Below are positions 29,663 through 38,886 of a DNA stretch of 64,000 nucleotides, piece by piece. Source of the DNA: DATLNF01 sp963765815 (GTDB taxonomy: Bacteria; Actinomycetota; Actinomycetes; BP-191); the NCBI GenBank assembly GCA_963765815.1, contig CAVXXT010000009.1, forward strand, positions 62,001 through 126,000, given 5' to 3'. The position numbers were made by a program, and so were the translations under genes. The notes below the pieces were generated by a model that was not told the origin of the DNA, made no database searches, and worked only from the letters and a program-made list of their open reading frames with translations. Each line of letters opens with the position of its first letter. Within the stretch, counting starts at the first letter, position 1.

Positions 29663-30517
29663 GTGGGCAAGAAGCTGGCCGTCATCGGGGCCGGGTTGAT
29701 GGGTTCCGGGATCGCGCAGGTCGCCGCCCAGGCCGGGTACGACGTCGTGCTGCGCGACGTCACCGACGCCTCGCTGGAGCGCGGGCTCGGCGGCATCCGG
29801 TCGTCGTACGAGAAGTTCGTCACGAAGGGCCGGCTCAGCGCTGACGACCGCGACGCAGCGCTCGCGCGCATCTCGCCCACCACCGACCTCGACGCTGTCG
29901 CCGACGCCGACATCGTGGTCGAGGCGGTCTTCGAGAGCCTCGACGTGAAGCGCGAGCTGTTCGCGACCCTCGACGGGCTCTGCAAGGGCGACGCCCTGCT
30001 GGCGACCAACACCAGCGCGCTGCCGATCACCCAGATCGCGGCCGCGACGAAGCGGCCCGAGTCCGTCGTCGGGACCCACTTCTTCTCGCCGGTGCCGATG
30101 ATGCGACTCTGCGAGCTGGTCCGTGGGCTGAAGACGAGCGACGACACGCTGGCCCGCGCCCGGTCGTTCGCCGAGGAGGTCGGCAAGACCTGCATCGTCG
30201 TCAACCGCGACGTCGCCGGCTTCGTGACCACGCGCCTGATCGCGGCGATCTCGGTCGAGGCGGCGAAGCTGGTCGAGAGCGGGGTGGCGAGCGCGGAGGA
30301 CGTCGACCTCGCCTGCAAGCTCGGCTTCGGTCACGCGATGGGCCCGCTCGAGACCATGGACATGACCGGCGTCGACATCATGGTCAACGCCACCCGCAAC
30401 ATCTACACCGAGACGCAGGACGAGAAGTTCTTCCCGCCCGAGGTGCTCGCGCGGATGGTCGCCGCCGGCGACCTCGGCCGCAAGTCCGGCCGCGGCTGGT
30501 ACACGTACGACTCCTGA
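29663..30517 (+). CDS. hbd: 3-hydroxybutyryl-CoA dehydrogenase
   Basis: NAD(P)-dependent conversion of acetoacetyl-CoA and 3-hydroxybutyryl-CoA. 284 residues: Rossmann GAGLMGSGIAQVAAQAGYDV, ATNTSALPI, THFFSPVPMMRLCELV (the catalytic His–Glu region), and GRKSGRGWYTY at the end, all typical of FadB2/Hbd. GTG 29663 follows GAGGAG. It starts a run leading through SCP2-like and NifU-like genes to the MeaA-type mutase, so a role in the ethylmalonyl-CoA route or in butyrate metabolism fits. Confidence 0.9.
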   Translation: MGKKLAVIGAGLMGSGIAQVAAQAGYDVVLRDVTDASLERGLGGIRSSYEKFVTKGRLSADDRDAALARISPTTDLDAVADADIVVEAVFESLDVKRELFATLDGLCKGDALLATNTSALPITQIAAATKRPESVVGTHFFSPVPMMRLCELVRGLKTSDDTLARARSFAEEVGKTCIVVNRDVAGFVTTRLIAAISVEAAKLVESGVASAEDVDLACKLGFGHAMGPLETMDMTGVDIMVNATRNIYTETQDEKFFPPEVLARMVAAGDLGRKSGRGWYTYDS

Positions 30518-30530
30518 AGGGGAAGCCCGC

Positions 30531-30959
30531 ATGCCCGTGTTCCCTAGCCCCGAGTGGCTGGACGAGTTCGTCACCGTCGTCAACAACTCGGCGGAGTACG
30601 CCGACGCCGCGGCCACCTGGGAGGGCGACCTCGTCTTCGTGTACGAGAAGGAGCCGGACAAGGGCGTCCCCGACGACGTCTACGCGTGGCTCGACCTCTG
30701 GCACGGCAAGTGCCGCGGCGCGGCTGTGCTCGACGGCCCGGACGACCCCAAGGCGGTCGGCGCGAAGTTCACCATCACGGCGCCGTACAGCCGGTGGAAG
30801 GCCGTGATGAAGAAGGAGATCGAGCCGGTCAAGGCGATGATGCAGGGCAAGCTGAAGGTCAAGGGCGATCTGCCGACGATCGTCCGCTACGTGAAGGCGT
30901 CCAACGTCCTCACCGACCTCACCGCCGAGGTCGACACCCAGTTCATCGACGAGGCGTAG
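30531..30959 (+). CDS. SCP2-like sterol/lipid-carrier domain protein
   Basis: 142 residues with the single-domain SCP2 (PF02036-like) pattern: WEGDLVFVYE early, a WHGKCRGAAVL strand, FTITAPYSRWKAVM and KLKVKGDLPTIVRYVKA at the C-terminus, where the family's hydrophobic pocket closes. Such proteins bind acyl chains or acyl-CoAs in the cytoplasm. ATG 30531, 13 nt after hbd. Function is not established for the bacterial forms; acyl-CoA binding suits the neighbours. Confidence 0.72.
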   Translation: MPVFPSPEWLDEFVTVVNNSAEYADAAATWEGDLVFVYEKEPDKGVPDDVYAWLDLWHGKCRGAAVLDGPDDPKAVGAKFTITAPYSRWKAVMKKEIEPVKAMMQGKLKVKGDLPTIVRYVKASNVLTDLTAEVDTQFIDEA

Positions 30960-30964
30960 CAGCA

Positions 30965-31375
30965 GTGGCGCAGGTCGTCCTGGCCGACCCCGACGCGGCC
31001 GGCCTCGACTCGATGCTCGCCGGCCTCATCACGAGCGCGGTCAGTCACCCCGCGAAGGCGCGGCTGCTGGACCAGATGAAGGGCACCGTCACGATCGTCG
31101 TGCCGGACGCCGAGGTCGAGGTCGGGCTGCGCTTCTCCAGCGGCACCTGCCGGGTCGAGTCCGGGCCGATCCCCGGCAGCACGCTGCGACTGACGATGCC
31201 CTCCGATGTGCTGCTCGAGCTGTCCACCATCCCGCTCCTCGCCGGCATGCCGTCGGTGCTCGACCCGGCCGGCCGCGCCTTCACCATGAAGGTGCTGACC
31301 GGCCAGGTGCGGATCGGTGGCATCCAGCACGTCGGGTTGCTCACCCAGCTGAACCGCCTCCTCTCCCTCGCCTGA
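30965..31375 (+). CDS. Second small SCP2-like protein
   Basis: 136 residues, GTG start 5 nt after its neighbour's stop. TVTIVVPDAEVEVGLRF and STLRLTMPSDVLLELS followed by GQVRIGGIQHVGLLTQLNRL resemble the strand–helix–strand end of SCP2 domains. Similarity to the preceding gene is faint, and it may be a diverged duplicate. The stop overlaps the next ATG by one base (TGATG), so the three small genes are coupled. Confidence 0.62.
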   Translation: MAQVVLADPDAAGLDSMLAGLITSAVSHPAKARLLDQMKGTVTIVVPDAEVEVGLRFSSGTCRVESGPIPGSTLRLTMPSDVLLELSTIPLLAGMPSVLDPAGRAFTMKVLTGQVRIGGIQHVGLLTQLNRLLSLA

Positions 31376-31605
31376 TGACCGCTCTTGATCGGGCGGCGAT
31401 CGAGCGGGCGCTCGACGAGGTGCGGCCGCACCTGCACGGCGACATCGAGCTGGTCGGCGTGATCGGCGACGAGGTGCGGGTGCGGATGTCCGGCAAGTGC
31501 GCCGACTGCACGATGCAGCAGCACACCCTGCAGGTCGGCGTGGAGCAGGTGCTGCGCGCCCGCGTCCCCGGGGTGCGCGCCGTCGTCGCCGTTCCCGCCA
31601 CATAG
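31375..31605 (+). CDS. NifU C-terminal-like small protein
   Basis: 76 residues: the compact NifU C-terminal fold, with ALDEVRPHLHGDIELVGV and a CxxC in GKCADCTMQQHTL (Cys42, Cys45). This domain carries Fe–S clusters to client proteins. There is no nearby suf gene. Here it is immediately upstream of the mutase gene. Its client is unknown. Start ATG 31375 inside the preceding stop. Confidence 0.8.
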   Translation: MTALDRAAIERALDEVRPHLHGDIELVGVIGDEVRVRMSGKCADCTMQQHTLQVGVEQVLRARVPGVRAVVAVPAT

Positions 31606-31615
31606 ACTCGCTGCC

Positions 31616-33592
31616 GTGGCGGACAAGCCGTGGGTGATGCGCACCTACGCCGGGCACTCCTCGGCGGCTGAGTCCAACGCGCTCTACCGGCGCAACCTCG
31701 ACAAGGGCCAGACCGGGCTGTCAGTCGCGTTCGACCTGCCCACGCAGACCGGCTACGACGCCGACCACGAGCTGGCCCGCGGCGAGGTCGGCAAGGTCGG
31801 AGTCCCGGTCGCGCACGTCGGCGACATGCGCAAGCTCTTCGACGGCATCCCGCTCGGCGGGATGAACACGTCGATGACCATCAACGCGACCGCGATGTGG
31901 CTGCTCGCGATGTACCAGGTCGTGGCGGAGGAGCAGGGCGCGTCGCTCACCGACCTCTCCGGCACGACCCAGAACGACATCATTAAGGAGTACCTGTCCC
32001 GCGGGACCTATGTCTTCCCGCCCGCGCCGTCGCTCCGGCTGATCACCGACATGGTCGCCTACACGGTGACGGCGATCCCCAAGTGGAACCCGATCAACAT
32101 CTGCAGCTACCACCTGCAGGAGGCCGGCGCGACGCCCGTGCAGGAGATCGCCTACGCGATGTGCACCGCGATCGCCGTGCTCGACGCAGTGCAGGCCTCC
32201 GGCCAGGTGCCGCCGGACCGCTTCGGCGAGGTCGTCGCGCGAATCAGCTTCTTCGTCAACGCCGGCGTGCGCTTCGTCGAGGAGATGTGCAAGATGCGCG
32301 CGTTCGTCGAGCTGTGGGACGAGCTCACGCGCGAGCGGTACGGCGTCACCGACGACAAGCAGCGGCGCTTCCGCTACGGCGTGCAGGTCAACTCCCTGGG
32401 CCTTACCGAGGCGCAGCCCGAGAACAACGTGCAGCGGATCGTGCTGGAGATGCTCGCCGTCACCCTGTCCAAGGACGCGCGGGCGCGCGCCGTCCAGCTG
32501 CCCGCGTGGAACGAGGCGCTCGGCCTGCCCCGCCCATGGGACCAGCAGTGGTCCCTGCGGCTGCAGCAGGTGCTCGCCTACGAGACCGACCTGCTCGAGT
32601 ACGACGACCTCTTCACCGGCAGCGTCGTCGTGGAGAGCAAGGTGGCCGAGCTCGTCGCGGGCGCCCGCGAGGAGATCGACCGCGTGCAGGCAATGGGCGG
32701 CGCGGTGCCGGCCGTCGAGACCGGCTACATGAAGGGCGAGCTGGTGCGCTCGCATGCCGAGCACCGGGCGCGAGTCGAGTCCGGCGAGCGCGTCGTCGTC
32801 GGCGTCAACCGGTTCACGACGACCGAGCCCAACCCGCTGCTCGCCGACCTCGACGCGGCGATCATGACCGTGGACCCGGCGGTCGAGCAGCGCGCGATCG
32901 ACGAGCTGCACGCCTGGCGAGCGGGCCGCGACGCCGAGGCCGTCGATGCGGCGCTGACGGCCCTGCGCGACGCCGCGAAGACCGACGCCAACCTGATGGG
33001 CGCCTCGATCGCCTGCGCGCGGGCCGGTGTCACCACCGGCGAGTGGTCGGGAGCGCTGCGCGAGGTGTTCGGCGAGTACCGCGCGCCGACCGGCGTCGGC
33101 GCGGCGACGCGGGTCGCCGACGGCGGTGAGCAGATCGCCGGTGTGCGCGATCTCGTCCGCGCGACCGGCGACGCTCTCGGCCGGCGGCTCAAGCTGCTGG
33201 TCGGCAAGCCGGGTCTCGACGGCCACTCCAACGGCGCCGAGCAGATCGCCGTGCGGGCTCGTGACGTCGGGTTCGAGGTCGTCTACCAAGGGATCCGGCT
33301 CACTCCCGCGCAGATCGTCGCCGCGGCGGTGGAGGAGGACGTGCACTGCGTCGGCCTGTCGATCCTCTCCGGCAGCCACCTGCAGCTGATCCCCGACGTG
33401 CTCTCCGGCCTGCGTGACGCTGGACTGGGCGATGTGCCGGTCGTCGTCGGCGGGATCATCCCGGACAGCGACGCCCGATGGCTCGGCGAGCAGGGAGTGG
33501 CGCGGGTGTTCACGCCGAAGGACTACTCGATGAACGCGATCATGACGGAGATCGTCGAGGTCATCCGCTCGGCGAACGGGCTGGAGCCTTAG
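31616..33592 (+). CDS. ecm: MeaA-type acyl-CoA mutase, probably ethylmalonyl-CoA mutase
   Basis: 658 residues. The N-terminal barrel begins MADKPWVMRTYAGHSSA and includes FDLPTQTGYD and MNTSMTINATAMWLL; the C-terminal B12 domain is on the same chain, with DGHSNG (the lower-ligand His), GLSILSGSH and VVVGGIIP. The single-chain form of this length with this N-terminus resembles MeaA/Ecm (ethylmalonyl-CoA to methylsuccinyl-CoA) rather than the two-chain methylmalonyl-CoA mutase; that distinction is from memory. The presence of Ccr in the same window supports it. GTG start, close behind a -10-like TAGACT. Needs adenosylcobalamin and MeaB-type protection, both encoded here. Confidence 0.85.
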   Translation: MADKPWVMRTYAGHSSAAESNALYRRNLDKGQTGLSVAFDLPTQTGYDADHELARGEVGKVGVPVAHVGDMRKLFDGIPLGGMNTSMTINATAMWLLAMYQVVAEEQGASLTDLSGTTQNDIIKEYLSRGTYVFPPAPSLRLITDMVAYTVTAIPKWNPINICSYHLQEAGATPVQEIAYAMCTAIAVLDAVQASGQVPPDRFGEVVARISFFVNAGVRFVEEMCKMRAFVELWDELTRERYGVTDDKQRRFRYGVQVNSLGLTEAQPENNVQRIVLEMLAVTLSKDARARAVQLPAWNEALGLPRPWDQQWSLRLQQVLAYETDLLEYDDLFTGSVVVESKVAELVAGAREEIDRVQAMGGAVPAVETGYMKGELVRSHAEHRARVESGERVVVGVNRFTTTEPNPLLADLDAAIMTVDPAVEQRAIDELHAWRAGRDAEAVDAALTALRDAAKTDANLMGASIACARAGVTTGEWSGALREVFGEYRAPTGVGAATRVADGGEQIAGVRDLVRATGDALGRRLKLLVGKPGLDGHSNGAEQIAVRARDVGFEVVYQGIRLTPAQIVAAAVEEDVHCVGLSILSGSHLQLIPDVLSGLRDAGLGDVPVVVGGIIPDSDARWLGEQGVARVFTPKDYSMNAIMTEIVEVIRSANGLEP

Positions 33593-33912
33593 TCCTCGAG
33601 CGCGAAGATGCCGACCGTTCGGGTGAGGTCGAAGATTCGGATCACCGCGGTGCTCGGCCGCCGGAGAACCAGGCTGGCGCCGGCGTAGCTGTGCCTTCGC
33701 ATCGACAGCAGGGCCGCCAGCCCGGTGGAGTCCATGAATGGGACCTCCGACAGGTCCACGACGATCGGCAGCCCGCGCACGGCGAGCTCCTCGAAAGCTG
33801 CCTGCATCACCGGAGTGGTGGCGACGTCGAGCTCGCCGCTCACCGCGAGGACGACCCGGCCGTCGGACTCGGCGACGGTCAGCGAGAAGTCGGGGTCAAC
33901 CGGCGCAGCCAT
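33589..33912 (-). CDS. STAS-domain anti-sigma factor antagonist
   Basis: 107 residues, the size of SpoIIAA/RsbV. MDSTGLAALLSMRR contains the phosphorylatable Ser62; strand–helix pattern FSLTVAESDGRVVL then GELDVATT. It would be switched by an RsbW-type kinase, none of which is in the window. Its stop overlaps the mutase stop tail-to-tail. ATG 33912. Confidence 0.87.
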   Translation of the reverse strand: MAAPVDPDFSLTVAESDGRVVLAVSGELDVATTPVMQAAFEELAVRGLPIVVDLSEVPFMDSTGLAALLSMRRHSYAGASLVLRRPSTAVIRIFDLTRTVGIFALED

Positions 33913-34007
33913 CGCGCTCCACCTCCTGTGTTGCCGAGGCGCGCGAAGCGACCGTCGGAAAGGAACTCCCGGACGGCTGTCTGCTCAACCGATGCCCGAC
34001 GTTTCTA

Positions 34008-34700
34008 TCAGATCGTCGACGCGACGACGCGCTCCGCGACCTCGCGGAGCTTCACGTTGGCCTGCTGGGACATGCCGGTCAGCAGTGCGAACGCCTCGTC
34101 CGGACCGCACCGGTGCTGCGCCATGAGCACGCCCTTGGCCTGGTCGATGACCGCGCGCGAGATCAGCGCCTGCTGCAGCTGCTCGGTGAGCGCGTGCGCG
34201 CTGCGGTAGACCTGCGCGTTCGCGAGTGCGACCGCGGCCTGTCCGGTGAAGAGCCGGACCAGCTCCTCGTCGAGCCGGTTGAAGCCGCGGGCCAGCCGGG
34301 AGTAGAGGTTGAGCGCGCCGATCGCGTCACCGCGCACCTCCAGCGGTGCCGCGAGGAAGCTGCAGATGCCGTGCTCCTCGGCCAGCCGGCAGAAGTCCGG
34401 CCAGCGCTGCTCGGCCGCGACCTCGTCGACCCGGTTGATGCGGACCTGGCGGATGGCGTCGAGGCACGGCCCGTCGTCGACGCGGTACTGGTCCTTGTCG
34501 ACCGCCTCGGCGAGCGGGTCGGTCGAGACGGCGGTGATGAAGCCCGCGCCGTCCGCCATCGTGACGCTGCACGCATCGCAGCCGTCGACGACCTCGACGG
34601 CGAGGTCGGCGATCCGCTGGAGCGTGGTCTCGACGCTCTCCTCGCTCAGCAGGAGTCCGCTGAGCTCGGAGATGCGCAGTGCGAGCGCGTCTTCGATCAT
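34008..34700 (-). CDS. GAF and ANTAR domain response regulator (RNA antiterminator)
   Basis: 230 residues. GAF domain (about 20–160, LQRIADLAVEVVDGCDAC ... FCRLAEEHGICSFLAAPL), then ANTAR domain (about 165–228): QQALISRAVIDQAKGVLMA and ANVKLREVAERVV. ANTAR proteins bind paired hairpins in mRNA leaders. Start ATG 34700; no receiver domain. Downstream it is followed by the STAS gene on the same strand, so they may share an operon. The ligand of the GAF domain is not known. Confidence 0.88.
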   Translation of the reverse strand: MIEDALALRISELSGLLLSEESVETTLQRIADLAVEVVDGCDACSVTMADGAGFITAVSTDPLAEAVDKDQYRVDDGPCLDAIRQVRINRVDEVAAEQRWPDFCRLAEEHGICSFLAAPLEVRGDAIGALNLYSRLARGFNRLDEELVRLFTGQAAVALANAQVYRSAHALTEQLQQALISRAVIDQAKGVLMAQHRCGPDEAFALLTGMSQQANVKLREVAERVVASTI

Positions 34701-34860
34701 CGACCCCCCCACGGCGTCGGTGGAGCGCCTCCCCGTGGCGCGGGCTCCACCGTACGCGATTGGCCGATCCGCGCCTACGCGCGGGACCGGCACAGCAGCG
34801 GTGCGGAGGATGAGAGACTCCGCGGCACAGCACGAGTCGTCGCGAGCGTCGGGAGTGTCC

Positions 34861-36641
34861 GTGGCACGGGAGTTCCGCAGGGTCGGTGTGGTCGGTCTCG
34901 GCACGATGGGTGCCGGGATCGCCGAGGTGCTCGCGCGGTCCGGGCATCGACGTGGTGGGCGTGGAGATCGACGACGCCGCGCTCGAGCGCGGGCGCACCC
35001 ACGTGAAGCACTCGACCGACCGTGCGGTGAAGCGCGGCAAGCTCTCCGCCGAGGACCAGCAGGCCGTGCTCGACCGGATCGACGATGACGACCGATCTCG
35101 AGCGGCTGTCCGACGTCGACCTGGTCATCGAGGCGATCCCCGAGCGGCTCGAGCTCAAGACCGAGCTGTTCGCCAAGCTGGACCGGATCTGCCCCGCCGA
35201 CGCGGTGCTCGCGACGAACACCTCCGCGCTGTCGGTCACCGAGATCGCCGTCGCGACGCAACGGCCGAGCCGGGTGCTCGGCATGCACTGGTTCAACCCG
35301 GCGCCGGTGATGGGCCTGGTCGAGATCATCCGCACGGTCGTCACCGACCAGGCGGTCGTCGACGACATCGAGGGACTGGTCGCCCGGGTCGGGCAAGACC
35401 GACGTCACCGCCGGGGACCGGGCCGGCTTCATCGCCAACGCGCTGCTGTTCGGCTACCTCAACAACGCGGTGCGGATGCTCGAGTCGCGCTACGCCACGC
35501 GCGAGGACATCGACGCCGCCATGCGGTTCGGCTGCGGGCACCCGATGGGACCGCTCGCGCTGCTCGACCTGATCGGCCTCGACTCGGCGTACGAGATCCT
35601 CGACACGATGTACCACCAGAGCCGCGACCACCTGCACGCGCCGGCGCCGATCCTCAAGCAGCTGGTCACCGCGGGCTTTCTCGGCCGCAAGTCGGGTCGC
35701 GGCTTCTACACCTACGCCTCGGCCGACTCGCCGGAGGTCGTCGACGCGCCCGCCGGCACGGCCGACGGTCCGGAGGACGTGCGCAGCGTGCGGCGCATCG
35801 GCGTCGTCGGCACCGGCACGATGGCCACGGGCATCGTCGAGGTCTGCGCCAAGGCCGGGTACGACGTGGTCTTCCGCGCCCGCGGCGAGGACAAGGTCGC
35901 CGCCGTGCGGGCAAGCGCTGGAGAGGAGCCTCGAGAAGGCGGTGCAGCGCGGCAAGCTCGACGCCGAGGCGCGCGACGCCGACTCTCGCCCGGGTCACCG
36001 GCACGGTCGAGCTCGACGACCTCGCCGACTGCGACCTGGTCATCGAGGCGGTCGTCGAGGACCTGGCCGTGAAGCGGGCGCTCTTCTCCGCGCTCGACGA
36101 GGTCGTGAAGCCCGGCGCGATCCTCGCGACGACGACGAGCAGCCTGCCGGTCATCGAGTGCGCCGCCGCGACCAGCCGCCCCGGCGACGTCGTCGGGATG
36201 CACTGGTTCAACCCGGCGACGCTGATGAAGCTGGTCGAGATCGTGCCGACGGTGCGCACGTCCGACGACGTCGTGGCCACCGTCAAGGCGGTGTCGGTCG
36301 CCGCCGGGAAGCACCCGGTGGTGTGCGGCGACCGCGCCGGCTTCATCGTCAACGCGCTGCTCTTCCCGTACCTCAACGACGCGGTGAAGATGCTCGAGGA
36401 GCACTACGCCACGGCCGACGACATCGACTTCGCGATGAAGCTCGGCTGCGGCCACCCGATGGGTCCGTTCGACCTGCTCGACGTCGTCGGGCTCGACGTC
36501 GCCCTGGCCATCGAGCAGACGCTCTACCTCGAGTTCCGCGAGCCCGGGTTCGCGCCGGCGCCGCTGCTCGAGCACCTGGTCACCGCCGGCTACCTCGGTC
36601 GCAAGACCGGCCGTGGCTTCCGCGACTACTCGGCGAAGTGA
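34861..36641 (+). CDS. Two-domain 3-hydroxyacyl-CoA dehydrogenase (fused duplicate; several apparent frameshifts)
   Basis: Two complete FadB/Hbd-type dehydrogenase units in one gene, ~593 residues. Unit 1 (to ~35740): RRVGVVGLGTMGAGIAEV, ATNTSALSV, MHWFNPAPVMGLVE, GRKSGRGFYTY. Unit 2 (from ~35785): RRIGVVGTGTMATGIVEV, TTSSLPVIE, MHWFNPATLMKLVE, GRKTGRGFRDY. The frame advances by one base at about 34945, 35083, 35392, 35913 and 35985, e.g. GGG where GG is expected, typical of homopolymer errors. GTG 34861 follows GGGAG. Fused double dehydrogenases of this kind exist in actinobacteria; substrate range is unknown. No enoyl-CoA hydratase domain is attached. Confidence 0.8.
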
Positions 36642-36646
36642 CGTCG

Positions 36647-37096
36647 ATGGCCGTCGACAAGGACACGTTCCGCGCCCTGGCCAAGGAGGCGGTCGCCTTC
36701 GTGCCCGACGTGGCGCGGCTCTTCCGCGACGTCGCGCGCGACGAGCGCGTCCCGCGGCGGGTGAAGATCGAGGTCGGCATGGCGGCCGGCTACCTGGTCA
36801 TGCCGTTCGACGTGATCCCCGACTTCATCCCGGGCATCGGCCAGCTCGACGACATCGCGATCGTGGCCTGGGCGATCCGTCGACTGCTGCTCGGCGCGGG
36901 TGAGAACGTCCTGCGCGAGCACTGGCACGGCACCGACCGCGGTCTCGAGGTGCTGCTGCAGATCGCCTCGGCCGGCTTCCGGCCGCGTCGTCTGCTCGCG
37001 GCGCTCACCCTCGGGATGGCCGGCAGGTCGGGTCCGCGTCACGACGACGGCGGCAAGGTCGTCGAGGGCTCGATCGCCGACCCGCCCGGGCACTAG
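36647..37096 (+). CDS. DUF1232 (YkvA-like) protein
   Basis: 149 residues. The conserved block YLVMPFDVIPDFIPGIGQLDD at the centre identifies YkvA/DUF1232; VPRRVKIEVGMAAGYLV precedes it and AIVAWAIRRLL follows. It may sit on the membrane. Start ATG 36647 (GTG 36638 in frame overlaps the upstream stop). Function is not known in the family. Confidence 0.8.
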   Translation: MAVDKDTFRALAKEAVAFVPDVARLFRDVARDERVPRRVKIEVGMAAGYLVMPFDVIPDFIPGIGQLDDIAIVAWAIRRLLLGAGENVLREHWHGTDRGLEVLLQIASAGFRPRRLLAALTLGMAGRSGPRHDDGGKVVEGSIADPPGH

Positions 37097-37104
37097 GTCA
37101 TCGC

Positions 37105-37353
37105 GTGAACGACGAGTTCGTCGACGGCCCGGGCGGCATCGAGTACGTCGCCCGCCGGGTCACCGGGGCCGCGTCGACCAAGGCCTATCGCTGCCCGGGA
37201 TGCGACCACGAGATCCGCCAGGCGACCCCGCACGTCGTCGCGTGGCCCACGGCGAACCTCGATGACCGCCGGCACTGGCACTCGGCCTGCTGGGATCGCC
37301 GCGACGTACGCCGTCCCGGTGTCGTCCGCTCGCGCAACGCGCCGCGGCACTGA
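37105..37353 (+). CDS. Small Cys/His-rich conserved actinobacterial protein
   Basis: 82 residues, GTG start. Cys30 and Cys33 (YRCPGCDHEIRQ), then HWHSACW (His57, His59, Cys62), a possible zinc-binding set. Proteins of this pattern are widespread in actinobacteria, without a function. It sits between the DUF1232 gene and the hydrolase; spacing of 8 and 7 nt suggests one transcript. Confidence 0.65.
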   Translation: MNDEFVDGPGGIEYVARRVTGAASTKAYRCPGCDHEIRQATPHVVAWPTANLDDRRHWHSACWDRRDVRRPGVVRSRNAPRH

Positions 37354-37360
37354 CCCGCCC

Positions 37361-38080
37361 ATGGTCGACATCCGCAGCAACACCGTCCTGCCCGCCACGC
37401 GTCGCCCCGTCACGCTGCACACGGCCGACGGTCTCGCACTGGTCGGCGAGCTGGCCGTGCCCGTTGGGGAAGTCGCGACTGCGACGATCGTCTGCCTGCA
37501 CCCCCTGCCGACCCATGGCGGGAGCATGGACAGCCACGTCCTGCGCAAGATGGCCTGGCGGCTGCCCGCGCTCGCCGGCATCGCCGTCCTGCGGTTCAAC
37601 ACCCGCGGCACCGCCGGGAGCGAGGGCGAGTACGACGCCGGCGGTGCTGAGCAGCTCGACGTCGCCGCGGCGCTCGACCTCGTCGAGGCCGAGGGGCTGC
37701 CGGCGCCGTGGCTGGTCGGCTGGTCGTTCGGCTCCGAGCTGGCGCTGATGTACGGCGCGCTCGACCCGACCGTCGTCGGCGCGATCCTGCTCGCACCACC
37801 GCTGAAGCGCTCGGACCCCTCTCATCTGCGGCAGTGGGTCGACACCGGCAAGCCACTCGTCGCGATCGTCCCGGAGCATGACGACTACCTGCAGCCGCCG
37901 GAGGCGCGCGAGCGCTTCGCCGTCGTGCCGCAGGCGCGGGTCGTCGATGTGCCGGACTCGAAGCACCTATTCGTCGGGTTCGCCGAGGAGGTGCTCGACG
38001 AGGTCGTCCGCGTCGTCGCGCCCGATCGCCTCCCGCTGCCGACCACCTGGGACGACTCCGCACGAGAGGAACAGCCATGA
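37361..38080 (+). CDS. Alpha/beta hydrolase (dienelactone hydrolase-like)
   Basis: 239 residues. CLHPLPTHGGSMDSHVLRKM is the oxyanion-side loop, GWSFGSELAL the nucleophile elbow (Ser), and DVPDSKHLFVG carries the likely His. The acid could be the Asp in VPEHDDYL. Short cap; resembles predicted serine esterases of DLH/YdjP type. The stop overlaps the next ATG (ATGA). Substrate unknown. Confidence 0.8.
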   Translation: MVDIRSNTVLPATRRPVTLHTADGLALVGELAVPVGEVATATIVCLHPLPTHGGSMDSHVLRKMAWRLPALAGIAVLRFNTRGTAGSEGEYDAGGAEQLDVAAALDLVEAEGLPAPWLVGWSFGSELALMYGALDPTVVGAILLAPPLKRSDPSHLRQWVDTGKPLVAIVPEHDDYLQPPEARERFAVVPQARVVDVPDSKHLFVGFAEEVLDEVVRVVAPDRLPLPTTWDDSAREEQP

Positions 38081-38835
38081 CGATCGACCTCGCCGGCAAG
38101 ACGGCGCTGGTGACCGGAGCGAGCCGCGGCATCGGCCGCGCCATCGCGATCGGCTTCGCGGCGGCGGGTGCCGACGTCGCGGTCAACGCGCGCACCGCGG
38201 AGGCGCTGGCCGACACCGTCGCGGAGATCGAGAAGCTGGGCCGCCGCGCGGTCGTCGTACCGGCCGATGTCACGGACCGCGCTGCGGTGGACGCGATGGT
38301 GGTCGGCGCACTGGAGGGCCTCGGTCACGTCGACGTCGTCGTCAACAACGCCGGCGGCACGTCCTTCACGGTGCCCTTCAGCGACCTGCGCTTCAGCGGC
38401 TGGGAGAAGGTGATGGCCCTCAACGCGTCGTCGGTCGTCCACGTCTGCCAGGCGATCGGGCCGCATCTGCTCGAGCGGCGCAGCGGCTCGGTCATCAACG
38501 TCGCGTCGATCGCCGGACTCGGTGGCACGCCGCTGCTCACGCCGTACGGCGCGTCGAAGGCGGCAGTCGTGAGCCTCACCCGGTCACTCGCGATGGAGTG
38601 GGCGCACGCCAACGTCCGCGTCAACGCGCTCTGCCCCGGCTGGACCGCGACCGACCTCAACGCGTCGATCCGCACTGACGATACGACCGCGAAGGCGTTC
38701 GTCGAGCGGGTGCCGATGCAGCGCTGGGCCGACGCCGACGAGATGGTCGGACCGGCGCTGTTCCTCGCGAGCGACGCCGCGTCGTACGTCACCGGCCAGG
38801 CGCTCGCCGTCGACGGGGGACTGACGGCCGGCTAG
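38077..38835 (+). CDS. Short-chain dehydrogenase/reductase (SDR)
   Basis: 252 residues, classical SDR: TGASRGIGRA cofactor site, NNAGG, catalytic Ser in NVASIAGLG and YGASKAAVV (Tyr-x3-Lys). C-terminal YVTGQALAVDGGLTAG is typical of FabG-like enzymes. ATG overlaps the hydrolase stop, so the two are coupled. A 3-oxoacyl or short-chain alcohol substrate is likely; cannot be said more exactly. Confidence 0.88.
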   Translation: MTIDLAGKTALVTGASRGIGRAIAIGFAAAGADVAVNARTAEALADTVAEIEKLGRRAVVVPADVTDRAAVDAMVVGALEGLGHVDVVVNNAGGTSFTVPFSDLRFSGWEKVMALNASSVVHVCQAIGPHLLERRSGSVINVASIAGLGGTPLLTPYGASKAAVVSLTRSLAMEWAHANVRVNALCPGWTATDLNASIRTDDTTAKAFVERVPMQRWADADEMVGPALFLASDAASYVTGQALAVDGGLTAG

Positions 38836-38850
38836 CACGGCGCGCCCGCA

Positions 38851-38880
38851 TGTACGCGCGACTCAGCGCGGGACTATGGT
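38851..38880 (+). promoter_or_regulatory. Candidate leaderless promoter for the gene at 38887
   Basis: TATGGT at 38875–38880 ends 6 nt before the GTG start, with no Shine-Dalgarno and a weak TGTACG upstream at 38851–38856. This spacing is expected for a leaderless transcript. Confidence 0.35.
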
Positions 38881-38886
38881 GCCGCT

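Noticed and set aside
31616..33592. Large subunit of methylmalonyl-CoA mutase
   Set aside because: Length, the N-terminus and a single chain with its own B12 domain fit MeaA-type mutases better, and Ccr is nearby. Not fully excluded.
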